Part shown: piece after piece, positions 62,467-64,000 of the stretch
Layout of the letters: the number at the start of each line of letters is the position of its first letter
Numbering within the stretch: the stretch's first letter is position 1
From: Rubrivivax sp.
GTDB lineage: Bacteria; Pseudomonadota; Gammaproteobacteria; Burkholderiales; Burkholderiaceae_C
NCBI GenBank assembly: GCA_020852865.1
Contig: JADYZZ010000027.1
Coordinates: 28,264 to 92,263, forward strand
Direction: 5' to 3'
DNA length: 64,000 bases
The notes under the pieces: model-generated
What the model was told of the DNA's origin: nothing
Database searches by the model: none
What the model saw: only the letters and a program-made list of their open reading frames with translations
Program-made: the position numbers and the translations under genes

Positions 62467-64000
62467 ATGGACGTGATCAGCCACTACGCTGCGCGCTACG
62501 AGCGCACGCGCGAGGAACGGCTCTCGCTCGAAGAGTACCTCGTCGAGTGCAAGCGCAACCCGCTCGCCTACGCCACCGCCGCCGAGCGCATGCTCAAGGC
62601 GATCGGCGAGCCCAGGGCGATCGACACGCGCAACGACCCGCGCCTGTCGCGCATCTTCGCCAACAAGGTCATCAAGATCTACCCGGCCTTCGCCGAGTTC
62701 TACGGCATGGAGGACTCGATCGAGCAGGTCGTGTCGTACTTCCGCCATGCCGCGCAGGGGCTCGAGGAGAAGAAGCAGATCCTCTACCTGCTCGGCCCGG
62801 TGGGCGGCGGCAAGAGCTCGATCGCCGAACGGCTCAAGCAGCTCATGGAGCAGGTGCCGTTCTACGCCATCGAGGGCTCGCCGGTGAACGAGAGCCCGCT
62901 CGGCCTGTTCGACCCCGACGAGGACGGCGCCATCCTCGAAGGCGAGTACGGCATCCCGCGCCGCTACCTCAACCGCATCCTGAGCCCCTGGGCGGTGAAG
63001 CGGCTCGACGAGTACGGCGGCGACATCCGGCGCTTTCGCGTCGTCAAGCGCTTCCCCTCCATCCTCAAGCAGGTGGCGATCAGCAAGACCGAGCCGGGCG
63101 ACGAGAACAACCAGGACATCTCCTCGCTCGTGGGCAAGGTCGACATCCGCAAGCTCGAGACCTACGCGCAGGACGACCCCGACGCCTACAGCTGTTCGGG
63201 CGGGCTGTGCCTGGCCAACCAGGGCCTGCTCGAGTTCGTCGAGATGTTCAAGGCGCCGATCAAGGTCCTGCACCCCCTGCTCACCGCCACGCAGGAGGGC
63301 AACTTCAAGGGCACCGAGGGCTTCGGCGCCATCCCGTTCGACGGCATCGTGCTCGCGCACAGCAACGAGAGCGAGTGGAAGGCCTTCCGCAACAACAAGA
63401 ACAACGAGGCCTTCCTCGACCGCATCTACATCGTCAAGGTGCCGTACTGCCTGCGCGTGAGCGAGGAGATCCGCATCTACGACAAGCTGATCCGCAACTC
63501 CAGCCTGGCCGAGGCCACCTGCGCGCCCGGCACGCTGAAGATGATGGCGCAGTTCGCCATCCTCACGCGCCTGAAGGAGCCCGAGAACAGCTCGCTCTAC
63601 TCGAAGATGCTGGTCTACGACGGCGAGAACTTGAAGGACACCGACCCGCGCGCCAAGAGCATCCAGGAGTACCGCGACTACGCCGGCGTCGACGAGGGCA
63701 TGGCCGGCATCAGCACGCGCTTCGCCTACAAGATCCTGTCCAAGGTCTTCAACTTCGACAGCGCCGAGGTCGCGGCCAACCCGGTACACCTGATGTACGT
63801 GCTCGAGCAGCAGATCGAGCGCGAGCAGTTCGCCAAGGAGCTCGAGCAGAAGTACGTCGGCTTCGTCAAGGAGCTGCTGGCGCCGCGCTACGCCGAGTTC
63901 ATCGGCAAGGAGATCCAGACCGCCTACCTCGAGAGCTACAGCGAGTACGGGCAGAACATCTTCGACCGCTACGTCACCTACGCCGACTACTGGATCCAGG
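62467..64000 (+). CDS. prkA: PrkA family serine protein kinase (5' part, cut by window end)
   Basis: First 511 codons of a protein usually ~640 residues long. It has an AAA+ domain with Walker A LLGPVGGGKSSIAERLKQ near residue 115, then FGAIPFDGIVLAHSNESEW, and a C-terminal PrkA kinase part still open at the window edge. In enterobacteria the yeaG-yeaH-ycgB operon is nutrient-stress induced, and yeaH/ycgB homologues would be expected downstream, out of view. CCGGAGG precedes the ATG. The start MDVISHYAARYERTRE fits the family. Confidence 0.93.
   Translation, partial: MDVISHYAARYERTREERLSLEEYLVECKRNPLAYATAAERMLKAIGEPRAIDTRNDPRLSRIFANKVIKIYPAFAEFYGMEDSIEQVVSYFRHAAQGLEEKKQILYLLGPVGGGKSSIAERLKQLMEQVPFYAIEGSPVNESPLGLFDPDEDGAILEGEYGIPRRYLNRILSPWAVKRLDEYGGDIRRFRVVKRFPSILKQVAISKTEPGDENNQDISSLVGKVDIRKLETYAQDDPDAYSCSGGLCLANQGLLEFVEMFKAPIKVLHPLLTATQEGNFKGTEGFGAIPFDGIVLAHSNESEWKAFRNNKNNEAFLDRIYIVKVPYCLRVSEEIRIYDKLIRNSSLAEATCAPGTLKMMAQFAILTRLKEPENSSLYSKMLVYDGENLKDTDPRAKSIQEYRDYAGVDEGMAGISTRFAYKILSKVFNFDSAEVAANPVHLMYVLEQQIEREQFAKELEQKYVGFVKELLAPRYAEFIGKEIQTAYLESYSEYGQNIFDRYVTYADYWIQ

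Noticed and set aside
1..64000. CRISPR arrays, tRNA/rRNA genes, insertion sequences, prophage genes
   Set aside because: Read for repeats with unique spacers, clover-leaf sequences, transposases and integrases; none were seen.

Overview
The window is a GC-rich (about 70% by eye) stretch of bacterial chromosome. Almost every gene resembles proteins of Burkholderiales (Betaproteobacteria), of the Rubrivivax/Leptothrix/Sphaerotilaceae-Comamonadaceae kind. Support comes from the mnmG-rsmG-parA cluster, PEP-CTERM/PrsT proteins, 3-hydroxybutyrate dehydrogenase beside a DUF3734 patatin, and LuxR/HDOD proteins. I see no tRNA, rRNA, IS element, phage or CRISPR array. Two parS-like sites inside mnmG and rsmG, with parA and parB nearby, suggest that the right third lies near the replication origin.

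Layout. 0-9 kb: mnmE, a c-type cytochrome, apt, a KefC/YbaL-type antiporter, and a lipopolysaccharide block (kdsD-kdsC-lptC) that runs directly into a short-chain dehydrogenase. An RRM protein and MarC follow. 9-18 kb: GMC oxidoreductase, an HDOD protein, a lone PotF-like binding protein with a small membrane protein, MaoC, NnrU, an HMCES/YedK-type SOS protein and a DUF4397 lipoprotein. 17.8-30 kb: several small exported or stress-type proteins, patatin plus 3-hydroxybutyrate dehydrogenase, an SQR-like flavoprotein, a divergent NarL-type two-component pair with a hidden small gene, a ClC channel, a lipoprotein and pirin. 30-38 kb: an EAL-like/HDOD protein, then a PEP-CTERM protein with a sigma-54-type promoter beside the PEP-CTERM-system TPR protein PrsT, and a periplasmic thioredoxin protein. 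38-44 kb: a complete yejABEF-type peptide importer. 44-48.5 kb: glutathione transferase, a cysteine-less glutaredoxin, a secreted alpha/beta hydrolase and a NatAB-type ABC exporter.

The most striking locus is 48.6-53.8 kb. A LuxR-type AHL-receptor homologue without luxI sits upstream of a 63-residue peptide gene. The peptide has a textbook double-glycine leader and a short core that begins and ends with the same hexapeptide, LPKGTW. Next come an HlyD-like adaptor and a C39-peptidase ABC transporter with an intact catalytic triad. Two lux-box-like sites sharing CTGTCA.A..T..CAG precede luxR and the peptide gene. I read this as a quorum-sensing-controlled, double-glycine-processed exported peptide system (bacteriocin or signal). 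I do not recognise the peptide family. The transporter gene ends in a 25-bp REP-like hairpin.

53.8-64 kb: a DUF2892 protein, mnmG, rsmG, parA, a GNAT acetyltransferase, convergent argC, parB, an MFS transporter and the 5' part of prkA, cut by the window end.
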